60,645 nt of DNA from DATFWC01 sp045801465 (GTDB taxonomy: Bacteria; Pseudomonadota; Alphaproteobacteria; Rhizobiales; Xanthobacteraceae), in the NCBI GenBank assembly GCA_045801465.1, contig JBJMSU010000022.1, positions 1-60,645 on the forward strand. Reading direction: 5' to 3'. The position numbers and the translations under genes are program-made. Positions 43,802 to 51,495 of the stretch are shown piece after piece. The notes below the pieces were generated by a model. The model saw only the letters and a list, made by a program, of their open reading frames with translations. It did not search any database and was not told where the DNA came from. Numbering within the stretch: the first letter of the stretch is position 1; each line of letters opens with the position of its first letter.

Positions 43802-44899
43802 TCAGTGCGGGTTGACGAGCCTGCTGGCCCCGCCGAGCCCGGCGTTACGGGCAAGCACGATCGCCTGATAACGGTGCTCGACGCAAATCTTGTCGAACAC
43901 CCGCGTGATGTGATTGCGGACCGTTTTTTCTGACAGACGAAGCGATCCGGCGATCTCCGCGTTGTCGAGGCCTTCGGCGATGCCTTCGAGCACGGCCCGT
44001 TCGCGCGGCGTGAGCTCGCCCAGCGGCAATGCGTTTTGGTCGGCAACGGCTGCGCCGGCCGGTTCGGCGAGAAAGTCGCGCACCTCGGCGTACAACTGCG
44101 CCCACGCCGGCTCATCGGCGAGCAGCCAGTGATTTTCGCTGTCGAGCTGGACGAAGCGGCAGTCGGGAACGAGGCTTGCGAGCAACCGGCTCTCTTCGAT
44201 CGGCACGACCACGTCGCGCTCGGGGTGCACGATCAGAACGGGACATTTGATCTTGCGCGCGGCTTCTCGCACGTCGGTGTTCCAAGCTATCTGTGTCAGT
44301 CGGACGGCGGTCTCGGCGGAGGTCGCGGCGCGCTGCTGGTCGCACCAGGAGCGCAAATGGTCCAGCGTGCCGCCCGGCTGGAAGCGCGACGCCCAGACCT
44401 GCAGGAAGGCGTGATTCTCCTGTCCCCAGCCGAGCCGCGTCAGATCGAGCAACACCCGCGCTTTCTCCACCTCCTTCGGCGAATCCGTCCGCCGCAATAC
44501 GCCGCGGGCATAAGTGCCATAGAGGACGAGGTGGCTCACTCGCTCGGGATGGCGGGCCGCGTACTCGATCGCGATCGGGCCGCCCCCGCAGGTGCCCATC
44601 AGGGCGAACCGCCGGAAGTCAGCCGCCTCGACCGCGCACTCGAAATCGCGCACCCAGGTCTCGAACGAAAGATCGCCGACGTCGCGGTCCGACAGCCCGC
44701 AGCCGCGGCAGTCGTGGCGCAACACCTTGTGCTCGCTGGTGAAAATGTCGAGCCACGGTCGCCAGGCAAGGCTGCGCCACTGATGCTCGAGATGGGTGAG
44801 CCAGGTCCCCGACATCACCAGCGGCGGGCCTTCGCCGCTCACCGCATAGGCGAGGCGCACGCCGTCCGCCGTCGTACAGAACCGGATGTTCTGCTTCAT
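43802..44899 (-). CDS. Alpha/beta-hydrolase fold protein fused to LuxR-type HTH, Cys at nucleophile position
   Basis: 365 residues. N-terminal alpha/beta-hydrolase domain (1-275) with the nucleophile elbow FALMGTCGGGPIAIEYAARH: the expected Ser is Cys104 (codon TGC at 44590-44588). Asp229 in HPERDVVVPIEES and His257 in SENHWLL complete a Cys-Asp-His set. The C-terminal LuxR helix-turn-helix (~290-350) reads LTPRERAVLEGIAEGLDNAE and RLSEKTVRNHITRVFDKI. This architecture suggests a ligand-sensing transcriptional regulator. The adjacent downstream gene is a Bug binding protein. ATG 44899. Confidence 0.88.
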   Translation of the reverse strand: MKQNIRFCTTADGVRLAYAVSGEGPPLVMSGTWLTHLEHQWRSLAWRPWLDIFTSEHKVLRHDCRGCGLSDRDVGDLSFETWVRDFECAVEAADFRRFALMGTCGGGPIAIEYAARHPERVSHLVLYGTYARGVLRRTDSPKEVEKARVLLDLTRLGWGQENHAFLQVWASRFQPGGTLDHLRSWCDQQRAATSAETAVRLTQIAWNTDVREAARKIKCPVLIVHPERDVVVPIEESRLLASLVPDCRFVQLDSENHWLLADEPAWAQLYAEVRDFLAEPAGAAVADQNALPLGELTPRERAVLEGIAEGLDNAEIAGSLRLSEKTVRNHITRVFDKICVEHRYQAIVLARNAGLGGASRLVNPH

Positions 44900-45606
44900 G
44901 GCGCCGATCCCGTTGGACCCGCTTGGATTGTATCACCGTGGAGGCCGTGGCGAACCCCATTTTTGCCGAGCGGCCGCTCGACCGCGCCATGAGGCAGGTT
45001 CTCGCTATGCCTGTGCTCGGCGGCCGGCGAGCTGCCCCTCCGTCTGGGCCCCTTGCGCATGAAAACGATGAACGTCTGAGCCTGCGGACGGGATGATCGC
45101 GGCCGGCTGAAAAACGAGACTCAAGGCACGTGCCCCGGATTGGATCGCGGTGTTGAACGCGTTCCAGGCATTGCGCTCGCGACGCGGCGACAAAGGAGAT
45201 GCTGAAAAAAAGCCAAGCTGGTCCGCGGGACCGTCCTGAAAAAGGAGCGCTCTTGCCGGGGATTTATCGGAAGCGTCGGCGAGATGATGATCGAGAATCG
45301 ATGCCGGTCAGCGAAGATCAACTCCGTGGCGGCACCGTACGGCCTGTGCCGTACCGTCCTTCGCAGGGTCACCCCGCCTCTTCACCGCTGCTGCCCGTGG
45401 CTTTGACGCCGCGGTCTGAGCGCATGACACCGACTTTGCGGCCGGTTGAGAGCGGACCTGCGAAAAGCGAGCCTCGATTTCGCCGACGCCTCCTCCGTCG
45501 ACTTGAGCCGGCGAGGTGGCTGCGGTGCGTTTGCGCCCCGCGTGGCAACCCCGCCGACTGAATGCGACGCAGTCTTCGTGTCGAAGACGCTTCGCGCGAT
45601 GCGGCG
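44900..45606. other. Mostly non-coding region after the microprotein gene
   Basis: 707 bp with no well-supported gene. Short open frames on both strands have arginine-rich shadow composition. A near-perfect inverted repeat GTACGGC-CTGT-GCCGTAC lies at 45337-45354. Confidence 0.4.
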
Positions 45607-45702
45607 TTACGCCTTCTTCTTGCGTGAACTCTTCCGCTTCGCGGTCTTGCGCGCCGTTTTCTTCGCGGCGGACTTCGTCTTCGACTTTGACTTCTTCGCC
45701 AT
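45607..45702 (-). CDS. 31-residue Lys/Arg-rich microprotein
   Basis: Minus-strand ATG (45702-45700) to TAA (45609-45607). The product begins MAKKSKSKTKSAAKKTARKT and ends KRKSSRKKKA: about half Lys/Arg, the rest Ala, Ser and Thr, no aromatic or acidic residue. GGAGG lies five nt before the ATG. The composition is that of the tail of histone H1-like (HctB-type) or Ku/HU-like nucleic-acid-binding proteins, so a DNA or RNA binding role is a reasonable guess. It is isolated in a ~1.35 kb non-coding stretch. Reading continues open after the TAA, so it could also be the truncated start of a longer basic protein. Confidence 0.6.
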   Translation of the reverse strand: MAKKSKSKTKSAAKKTARKTAKRKSSRKKKA

Positions 45703-46254
45703 TCTGCCCTCCTAGCCATGATGAGACTGGCGATTTCGATGCAGCGCAATCGCGAATCGACTGCACTGCACGTCGATTTCTACAGCACAACGAAAAAAAC
45801 AGCGAATCCCGTCGACGGCCGAGAGCGAGCAACGATGCATCGTCAAGCGACGACCGCGTGCACGATGCACGGCGTCCACGGATCTCGCGAGCATACCGAC
45901 GCGCACGACGGCGAAAATCGATCAGTGCAAGAAAGCAGCATGAAACAAGGATTTCCTGAATAGTCCAATGTGATCGAGCGAGCGTTGCGTTCGCACACTC
46001 GTTGCAGCATTTCATCGGTCATTGGCGCCATCTCGTTGGAAGAATTCGGTTGTTGAAAAAATCTGGTGAAGACGCCGCGCGAATGCCGCGCGAGGCTCGA
46101 AATCGATCTCACTCGCGCGAATCGGTCCAACTGATTCGCTCTCGCCGAGGTCGCGCGATCGCGTTCGCGGGTTCTTGCGCAGCTCTTTGGCCCGATGAAT
46201 CGGCTGTCTCTCGAACGCGCAGCGGGGGAACACGAGCGGCGGCGGTGTGGCAGG
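45703..46254. other. Lower-GC non-coding region upstream of the microprotein gene
   Basis: 552 bp. GC over four 60-base lines counted by hand (45721-45840 and 45961-46080) is 126/240, about 53%, below the ~64-66% of flanking genes. Rich in CGA/TCG words. It contains one cysteine-rich open frame on the minus strand (about 45843-46028) that I do not accept as a gene. It should contain the promoter and leader of the microprotein. Confidence 0.45.
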
Positions 46255-46842
46255 TCAGGTGAGACCGACAATGGCGGCGGCGGCGGCGCGGCCGCCGAGA
46301 TCGTCGAGCACGCGGGTACACACGAGCGTGCGTGCCTCCCGTTCGCGCGCAGCAGCCAAGTCGCTGCCGGAGCCCGACGCGCCGTCCTCATCCTCCAGGG
46401 ACGCCTCGTGCGCCAGCACGGCACGCAGGCGGGCAAAAATGTGCGCCTTCATCCGTCCCTGTCCTAAAATTGCGGAGAGCAGCAGCCGGAACTTGGGGCT
46501 TTTCCGTCCGATCACCTCGACCGGGCCGATGATATCGTCGGCAAAATTGACGAGAATGGTCAGCAGCGGACCGGCGGCCAGCGTTGCCACGAAATGACGG
46601 ATGTCGGTGGTGAGTTTGTCGAGGGCGACCAGGACGAAGAACAGGGTGCTCCTCGGATCCGCGTGCTCAAGCTCGTTGACGCATTCGCAGGCCCACGAGT
46701 CGAGCGGTGCCGTTCCAGCCGTCCGTCGCGCCCTGAGCTCGTCGATATAGGCCGCCGCCAGCTTGTCGAAGTCGCGCCGGCCCTGCGCATCGAGACACGG
46801 CGTTGCGCGATTCTCGAACCGACAGTCATAACAGTAGATCAT
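46255..46842 (-). CDS. Hypothetical protein (195 residues), Cys-containing N-terminus
   Basis: Starts at ATG 46842 with AGGGTG upstream; an ATG five codons earlier (46857) is less well placed. N-terminus IYCYDCRFENRATPCLD with three Cys could bind metal. The middle is helical and partly hydrophobic (STLFFVLVALDKLTTDIRHF, TLAAGPLLTILVNFADDIIG), then KSPKFRLLLSAILGQGRMKA, ending with DDLGGRAAAAAIVGL. No family recognised. Same strand as gatB, 75 bp downstream of it with a palindromic element in the gap. Confidence 0.65.
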   Translation of the reverse strand: MIYCYDCRFENRATPCLDAQGRRDFDKLAAAYIDELRARRTAGTAPLDSWACECVNELEHADPRSTLFFVLVALDKLTTDIRHFVATLAAGPLLTILVNFADDIIGPVEVIGRKSPKFRLLLSAILGQGRMKAHIFARLRAVLAHEASLEDEDGASGSGSDLAAAREREARTLVCTRVLDDLGGRAAAAAIVGLT

Positions 46843-46852
46843 GGTCACCCTC

Positions 46853-46874
46853 GTCATCCCGAACGAGGGATGAC
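46853..46874. repeat. REP-like palindrome GTCATCCC-N6-GGGATGAC
   Basis: Perfect 8-bp arms at 46853-46860 and 46867-46874 with a 6-nt spacer, in the gap between gatB and the 195-residue hypothetical gene. CGTCATCCC...GGGATGACG words are typical of dispersed intergenic repeats in Bradyrhizobium-like genomes. Confidence 0.5.
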
Positions 46875-46917
46875 AGCCCCGGACTATAAGATTGGTCGGC
46901 TGAGGGCGCGGTTGGGT

Positions 46918-48375
46918 TCAGATCCCGAGCTTTTGTTTGAGCAGCGCGTTCACCGCCTGCGGGTTCGCCTTGCCGCCCGAGGCCTTCATCACCTGGCCGA
47001 CGAACCAGCCGATCGCCTTCGGGTTGGACTTGGCGTCGGCGACCTTGTCGGGATTGGCGGCGACGATGTCGGCAACGATCTTCTCGATGGCGGCGACATC
47101 CGTGACCTGCTGCAAACCGCGCGCCTTGACGATCGCACGCGGATCGCCGCCCTCGCTCCACACGATCTCGAACAGGTCCTTGGCGATCTTGCCGGAGATC
47201 GTCCCCTCGGAGATCAGATCGAGGACGGCACCGAGCTGCTCCGCCGACACCGGCGAGGCGGTAATGTCCTTGCCTTCGCGATTGAGCCGGCCCGTGAGCT
47301 CGTTGATCACCCAATTGGCGGCGCTCTTGGCGTCCCGCCCCTTGGCCACGGCTTCAAAGAAGGCGGCGGTCTCGCGCTCCGCCACCAGCACGCCGGAATC
47401 GTAAGGCGAAAGCCCGTAGTCGCGCATGAACCGGGTCTTCTTCTCGTCGGGCAATTCCGGCAACCCGTGCGCGAGGGCTGCGACATCGTCCGCCGTCAGC
47501 TCGAGCGGGAGCAGGTCGGGATCCGGGAAGTAGCGATAGTCGTGCGCCTCCTCCTTGTTGCGCATCGAGCGCGTCTCGCCTTTGTTGGGATCGAACAGCC
47601 GCGTCTCCTGCTCGATCTCGCCGCCGTCCTCGCGGATGCCGATCTGGCGGCGCGCCTCGTAATCGATCGCCTGGCCGATGAAGCGGATCGAATTGACGTT
47701 CTTGATCTCGCAGCGGGTGCCCAGCGGCTCGCCCGGCCGGCGCACCGAGACGTTCACGTCGGCGCGCAGATTGCCCTTCTCCATGTCGCCGTCGCAGGTG
47801 CCGAGGTAGCGCAGGATCGTGCGCAGCTTGCCCACGTAGGCCTTGGCCTCCTCGGCCGAGCGCAGGTCTGGCTTGGACACGATCTCCATGAGCGCCACGC
47901 CGGACCGATTGAGGTCCACGAACGACATCGTCGGATGCTGGTCATGCAGCGATTTTCCTGCGTCCTGCTCGAGATGCAGCCGCTCGATGCCGACCGTGAT
48001 GGCCTCACCGTCCGGCATGTCGACGCTGACCTCGCCCTCGCCGACGATCGGCGACTTGTACTGGCTGATCTGATAGCCCTGCGGCAGGTCGGGATAGAAA
48101 TAGTTCTTGCGGTCGAACACGGACCGCAGATTGATGCGCGCCTTGAGGCCGAGCCCGGTGCGAACCGCTTGGCGAACGCATTCCTCGTTGATCACCGGCA
48201 GCATGCCCGGCATGGCCGCATCCACCAGCGAGACATGCGAGTTCGGCGCGCTGCCGAACTCGGTTGAAGCACCGGAGAACAGCTTCGACTTGGACGTCAC
48301 CTGGGCATGGACCTCCATGCCGACGACGACTTCCCAGTCGCCGGTGACGCCTTTGATGAGCTTCGAAGGCTTCAT
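46918..48375 (-). CDS. gatB: Asp-tRNA(Asn)/Glu-tRNA(Gln) amidotransferase subunit B
   Basis: Kinase/tRNA-recognition subunit of GatCAB, which converts Glu-tRNA(Gln) and Asp-tRNA(Asn) to the amide forms. 485 residues, standard length. Motifs: WEVVVGMEVHAQVTSKSKLF, RKNYFYPDLPQGYQISQYK, SFVDLNRSGVALMEIVSKPD, GNLRADVNVSVRRPGEPLG, NEEAHDYRYFPDPDLLPLEL-like segment, and the C-terminal helical YqeY-like domain ending ALLKQKLGI. ATG 48375. It is ~2.5 kb from and antiparallel to gatC-gatA. Confidence 0.97.
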   Translation of the reverse strand: MKPSKLIKGVTGDWEVVVGMEVHAQVTSKSKLFSGASTEFGSAPNSHVSLVDAAMPGMLPVINEECVRQAVRTGLGLKARINLRSVFDRKNYFYPDLPQGYQISQYKSPIVGEGEVSVDMPDGEAITVGIERLHLEQDAGKSLHDQHPTMSFVDLNRSGVALMEIVSKPDLRSAEEAKAYVGKLRTILRYLGTCDGDMEKGNLRADVNVSVRRPGEPLGTRCEIKNVNSIRFIGQAIDYEARRQIGIREDGGEIEQETRLFDPNKGETRSMRNKEEAHDYRYFPDPDLLPLELTADDVAALAHGLPELPDEKKTRFMRDYGLSPYDSGVLVAERETAAFFEAVAKGRDAKSAANWVINELTGRLNREGKDITASPVSAEQLGAVLDLISEGTISGKIAKDLFEIVWSEGGDPRAIVKARGLQQVTDVAAIEKIVADIVAANPDKVADAKSNPKAIGWFVGQVMKASGGKANPQAVNALLKQKLGI

Positions 48376-48698
48376 GGGCGCCGCTCTATCGCCTCCCGGA
48401 CCAGGCGGCAAGGGACGCCAGTGCCGCCGATTTGAAGTTCCTACAATGGTTGCCGCAAGCTCGTTCAGGAACTGCAAATCGAAAGCGGCACTGAAGTCAT
48501 GAACTTGCTAGTGCCCCTTTGCTTCCGACGTTCGTGTCAGCGGCTGCTGCGATTGTCTCCACGAGCTTCGGACGCGGGACACCGGTCTTCGCCGCAGACG
48601 AAGCGACCATTCGTCATCCGCTCTCTATTGGGATTTTGCGACCAGCTGTACATTTGACGTCGGGCGCCCCGCGCCATCGATTTCGCCAAGAGTTCGCC
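48376..48698. other. Divergent intergenic region gatB / nitronate monooxygenase
   Basis: 323 bp, probably containing both promoters. No further gene or clear hairpin seen. Confidence 0.4.
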
Positions 48699-49781
48699 AT
48701 GTGGCCGGACCGTCGTCTTCTTGACCTCCTCGGCATCGAATTGCCGATCGTCCAGGCGCCGATGGCCGGCGCCATGGACTTCGAGCTCGCCGCTGCCGTG
48801 TCGGAAGCAGGTGGGCTCGGGTCGTTGCCGGCCGGCATGTTGACGCCGCAGCAAATCCGCGAGCAGATGGATGCGTTGCGCGGCCGAACCGCCAAGCCGA
48901 TCAACCTGAACTTCTTCTGTCATTCGCCTGCCGCCTTGAACAATGCGCGGGAGGCGGCATGGCGCGACCGACTTGCGCCCTATTATCGCGAGCTCGGCAT
49001 CGACCCCGCGGCGCCGGTCTCGTCCAGCAACCGCGCGCCGTTCAACGCCGAACTGTGCGATCTCGTGCTCGAACTCAAGCCGCCGGTGGTGAGCTTCCAC
49101 TATGGCCTGCCGGATGCCGCCTTGGTGAGACGGATCAAGCAATCGGCTGCAAAGATCCTGTGCTCGGCGACCACCGTCGCGGAGGCGCGTCGGCTCGAAC
49201 AGCAAGGGGCCGACGTGGTGATCGCGCAAGGGTTCGAGGCGGGCGGTCACCGCGGCATGTTTCTCGACGCCGATCTCGCCGCGCAGATCGGAACGTTCGC
49301 TCTGGTCCCGCTGATCTCGGACGCCGTCGACCTGCCGCTGATCGCCGCGGGTGGCGTCGTCGATGCGCGGGCGATCGCGGCCGCCTTCGCACTTGGTGCG
49401 TCCGGCGTGCAGATCGGCACGGGCTATCTGTTCTGCCCCGAAGCGAAGATCTCCCCGCCTTATCGCGCCGCTTTGGCGGAAGCCGGGGAACGCGGCACCA
49501 CGCTCACCAACGTGTTCTCCGGCCGGCCCGCGCGCGGCATCGTCAATCGCCTCATCCGCGAGGTCGGCGCGATGTCGGAGCTGGCGCCGGAATTTCCCCT
49601 CGCCACCGGAGCCGTCATGCCGTTGCGCGCCGCGGCGGAGCGCAGCGGGTCCGGCGATTTCTCGCCGCTATGGGCCGGTCAGGCGGCACCGCTCGGGCGC
49701 GCGTTGCCGGCCGGCGAACTGACACGCACGCTGGCGCAGGAAGCGCTCGACCGCATGCATGGAATAGGAAAGGAAGGTTAG
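48699..49781 (+). CDS. Nitronate monooxygenase family flavoprotein (NPD-like)
   Basis: 360-residue FMN-dependent TIM barrel that oxidises nitronates in characterised members. Motifs: ELPIVQAPMAGAMDFELAAA, GGLGSLPAGMLTPQQI, KILCSATTVAEARRLEQQ, VIAQGFEAGGHRGMF, PLIAAGGVVDARAIAAAF (phosphate binding) and GVQIGTGYLFCPEA. The ATG at 48699 is chosen because the flavin domain begins immediately; upstream in-frame sequence to 48519 is not conserved in style. It could instead be a 2-nitropropane dioxygenase-like enoyl reductase. Confidence 0.85.
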   Translation: MWPDRRLLDLLGIELPIVQAPMAGAMDFELAAAVSEAGGLGSLPAGMLTPQQIREQMDALRGRTAKPINLNFFCHSPAALNNAREAAWRDRLAPYYRELGIDPAAPVSSSNRAPFNAELCDLVLELKPPVVSFHYGLPDAALVRRIKQSAAKILCSATTVAEARRLEQQGADVVIAQGFEAGGHRGMFLDADLAAQIGTFALVPLISDAVDLPLIAAGGVVDARAIAAAFALGASGVQIGTGYLFCPEAKISPPYRAALAEAGERGTTLTNVFSGRPARGIVNRLIREVGAMSELAPEFPLATGAVMPLRAAAERSGSGDFSPLWAGQAAPLGRALPAGELTRTLAQEALDRMHGIGKEG

Positions 49782-49809
49782 TTCGCCGCGGCGCCGCACC
49801 GGGATGCGC

Positions 49810-50688
49810 TCAAGCCGCCACGAGGCGGATGCGCGTATCCCAAGGGTCGGTGGTCTCGAACCCGGCCTGCGTCGGCATCAGCGGCGCGCCGGCTGCACGC
49901 AAACGCGCCGCGAGCGTGTCGAGCGTCGCGCCGTCGTTCGCCTCGATCGAGAACCAGGCGAGTCCGGCGTGGCTGTCGTCGCGCCGACCGGCTCCCTGGC
50001 TGTGCCAGACGTTGGTGGCGACGTGATGATGGTAGCGTGCCGACGACATGAACATGGCGCCGCCGCGCCGCCGCGTCGGTTCAAGCCCAATGCCCTGCTG
50101 ATAGAACCGCTCCGCGGCGTCGAGGTCGCCCACGCGCAGATGGATATGCCCGACCCGCAGGCCCGCCGGTGCCTCGGAATAGTCCGGACAGCCATCGGCG
50201 GCGCGGACGAGATCCTCCACATCGAGCCGCTCGGTCGGCATGTCGACGAGGCCGTCGCGCCAGTTCCAGGTCTCGGGCGGACGGTCGGCGTAGACCTCCA
50301 CGCCGTTCCCCTCGGGGTCGTCGAGATAGATGGCCTCGCTGACGCCATGGTCGGAGGCGCCGGTGACCGGCACGCGAGCGCTGGCAATGTGCTTCACCCA
50401 ACGCGCCAGATCGGCACGCGTCGGCATGAGAAAGGCCGTGTGGTAGAGCCCCGCCTCACGCGGATCGTCGGCCTCGGCGTCGGGCCGATGATCGAGCTGC
50501 ATCAGTATGGCGTCGCCGATGCCGAGTTGCACCGTCCCGGCGTTGCGCGCGAGCTCGGAGAGGCCGAGCAGGTCGCGATAGTAGGTTGCGACCCGGTCGA
50601 GATCACGCACGTTCAGCGCCACCGCACCGATATGCAACGGCGTGCGGCTGGCGAAGGTGGGAGCAGCCGAGGGATTGGGCGCATCCAT
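49810..50688 (-). CDS. VOC-family extradiol dioxygenase-like protein (two VOC domains)
   Basis: 292 residues with two glyoxalase/VOC modules. The first (15-140) has LHIGAVALNVRDLDRVATYY and EAIYLDDPEGNGVEVYADRP. The second (~170-285) has VGHIHLRVGDLDAAERFYQQ and SARYHHHVATNVWHSQGAGR. This is the layout of CatE-type catechol 2,3-dioxygenases. The catalytic-domain metal ligands probably include His in GHIHLRV. It may open an aromatic ring; the natural substrate is unknown. ATG 50688. Confidence 0.82.
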   Translation of the reverse strand: MDAPNPSAAPTFASRTPLHIGAVALNVRDLDRVATYYRDLLGLSELARNAGTVQLGIGDAILMQLDHRPDAEADDPREAGLYHTAFLMPTRADLARWVKHIASARVPVTGASDHGVSEAIYLDDPEGNGVEVYADRPPETWNWRDGLVDMPTERLDVEDLVRAADGCPDYSEAPAGLRVGHIHLRVGDLDAAERFYQQGIGLEPTRRRGGAMFMSSARYHHHVATNVWHSQGAGRRDDSHAGLAWFSIEANDGATLDTLAARLRAAGAPLMPTQAGFETTDPWDTRIRLVAA

Positions 50689-50872
50689 GACTTATATATC
50701 GGCGTTCCGGCGGCCGGCACAACGCCAGGCCCCGCGACCGGGATCACGATTGCGTGCTGCCGGTGATGTTTGCGCGGCGGTTCTCCGGCCCACGTGAAAG
50801 GCGCGTTGCCGGCGCGAATCCGCCTCTGCTATAGGGCGCACGCCGTAATTCCCCGTGCCTACGAGGCTCGCA

Positions 50873-51160
50873 ATGTCCGTCGATGCCGATACCGTGCGCC
50901 GCATCGCGCACCTCGCGCGCATCAAAGTCACCGACGACGAGATCGAGCACCTGCAGGGCGAGCTCAACACGATTCTCGCCTTCTTCGAGCAGCTTTCCGA
51001 AGTGGATGTCGAGGGCGTCGAGCCGATGACGTCGGTGATGCCGATGCAGATGAAGAAGCGGCCGGACGAGGTCACGGACGGCGGCGATCCGGAGGCAGTT
51101 CTCAGCAATGCGCCGGCGCGCGAGGACAATTTTTTCCTGGTGCCGAAGGTGGTGGAATGA
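50873..51160 (+). CDS. gatC: Asp-tRNA(Asn)/Glu-tRNA(Gln) amidotransferase subunit C
   Basis: 95-residue GatC, which stabilises GatA-GatB. Helices TVRRIAHLARIKVTDDEIEH and LQGELNTILAFFEQLSEVDV, then VEPMTSVMPMQMKKRPDEV and the Ala-Arg-Glu-Asp-Asn-Phe-Phe-Leu-Val-Pro C-terminus are diagnostic. ATG 50873 has GAGG upstream; an ATG at 50855 is possible but less well placed. Followed by a REP-like element and then the CxxC microprotein and gatA. Confidence 0.95.
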   Translation: MSVDADTVRRIAHLARIKVTDDEIEHLQGELNTILAFFEQLSEVDVEGVEPMTSVMPMQMKKRPDEVTDGGDPEAVLSNAPAREDNFFLVPKVVE

Positions 51161-51170
51161 CGCGCTCGTG

Positions 51171-51238
51171 CGTCATTTCCACCATCCCCGGGCGAGCGCA
51201 GCGAGACCCGGGGATCTCAAGCAGTAGAGACAATGACG
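51171..51238. repeat. REP-like element inside the gatC-gatA operon
   Basis: Outer arms CGTCATT (51171-51177) and AATGACG (51232-51238) enclose inner perfect 9-bp arms ATCCCCGGG (51184-51192) and CCCGGGGAT (51207-51215). It starts 10 nt after the gatC stop. The CCCCGGG-CGAGCGCAGCGAGA-CCCGGGG word is a common alphaproteobacterial intergenic repeat. Confidence 0.6.
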
Positions 51239-51294
51239 TGCCTGACATCTCTTGCATGAGGAGAGCCAAGGCTCTCCCGACATAGAGACGACCG

Positions 51295-51495
51295 ATGTGC
51301 CTGATGTGCGAAGAGGAAGATCTCTATTTCCTCTATCTCGAGCGGCTCGACCAGGCGCGCAAGGCCGCACGCGGGGAAACCCTGTCGCCCAACCCGAGCT
51401 GGCTGTGGCCGCACTTGGCGGAAGGTGCCTCGGCGGCGGCGTCTGAGCCAGCCGCGAAGCCGCGGTCCGGTTTCGTTTGCGACGCACCCGAATGA
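51295..51495 (+). CDS. Small CxxC protein between gatC and gatA
   Basis: 66 residues starting MCLMCEEEDLYFLYLERLDQ, with a CLMC motif at residues 2-5 and a lone Cys near the C-terminus, suggesting a zinc or thiol site. The middle is helical (LERLDQARKAARGE), then SPNPSWLWPHLAEG. The start ATG has GAGACGACC upstream. Its stop overlaps the gatA start by 4 nt (51492-51495), so the two are translationally coupled. I recall similar small proteins before gatA in Bradyrhizobium relatives; function unknown. Confidence 0.75.
   Translation: MCLMCEEEDLYFLYLERLDQARKAARGETLSPNPSWLWPHLAEGASAAASEPAAKPRSGFVCDAPE

Noticed and set aside
45337..45354. GTACGGC/GCCGTAC hairpin as a terminator
   Set aside because: No T-run on either strand; no gene end adjacent.
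45199..45561. 120-codon plus-strand frame starting MLKKSQAGPRDRPEKG
   Set aside because: AAAGGAG abuts the ATG with no spacer, and the product is Arg/Pro-rich with no domain.
45843..46028. 62-codon cysteine-rich minus-strand frame (start MAPMTDEMLQRV)
   Set aside because: No RBS, no similarity, lies in the low-GC non-coding block; could not be supported.
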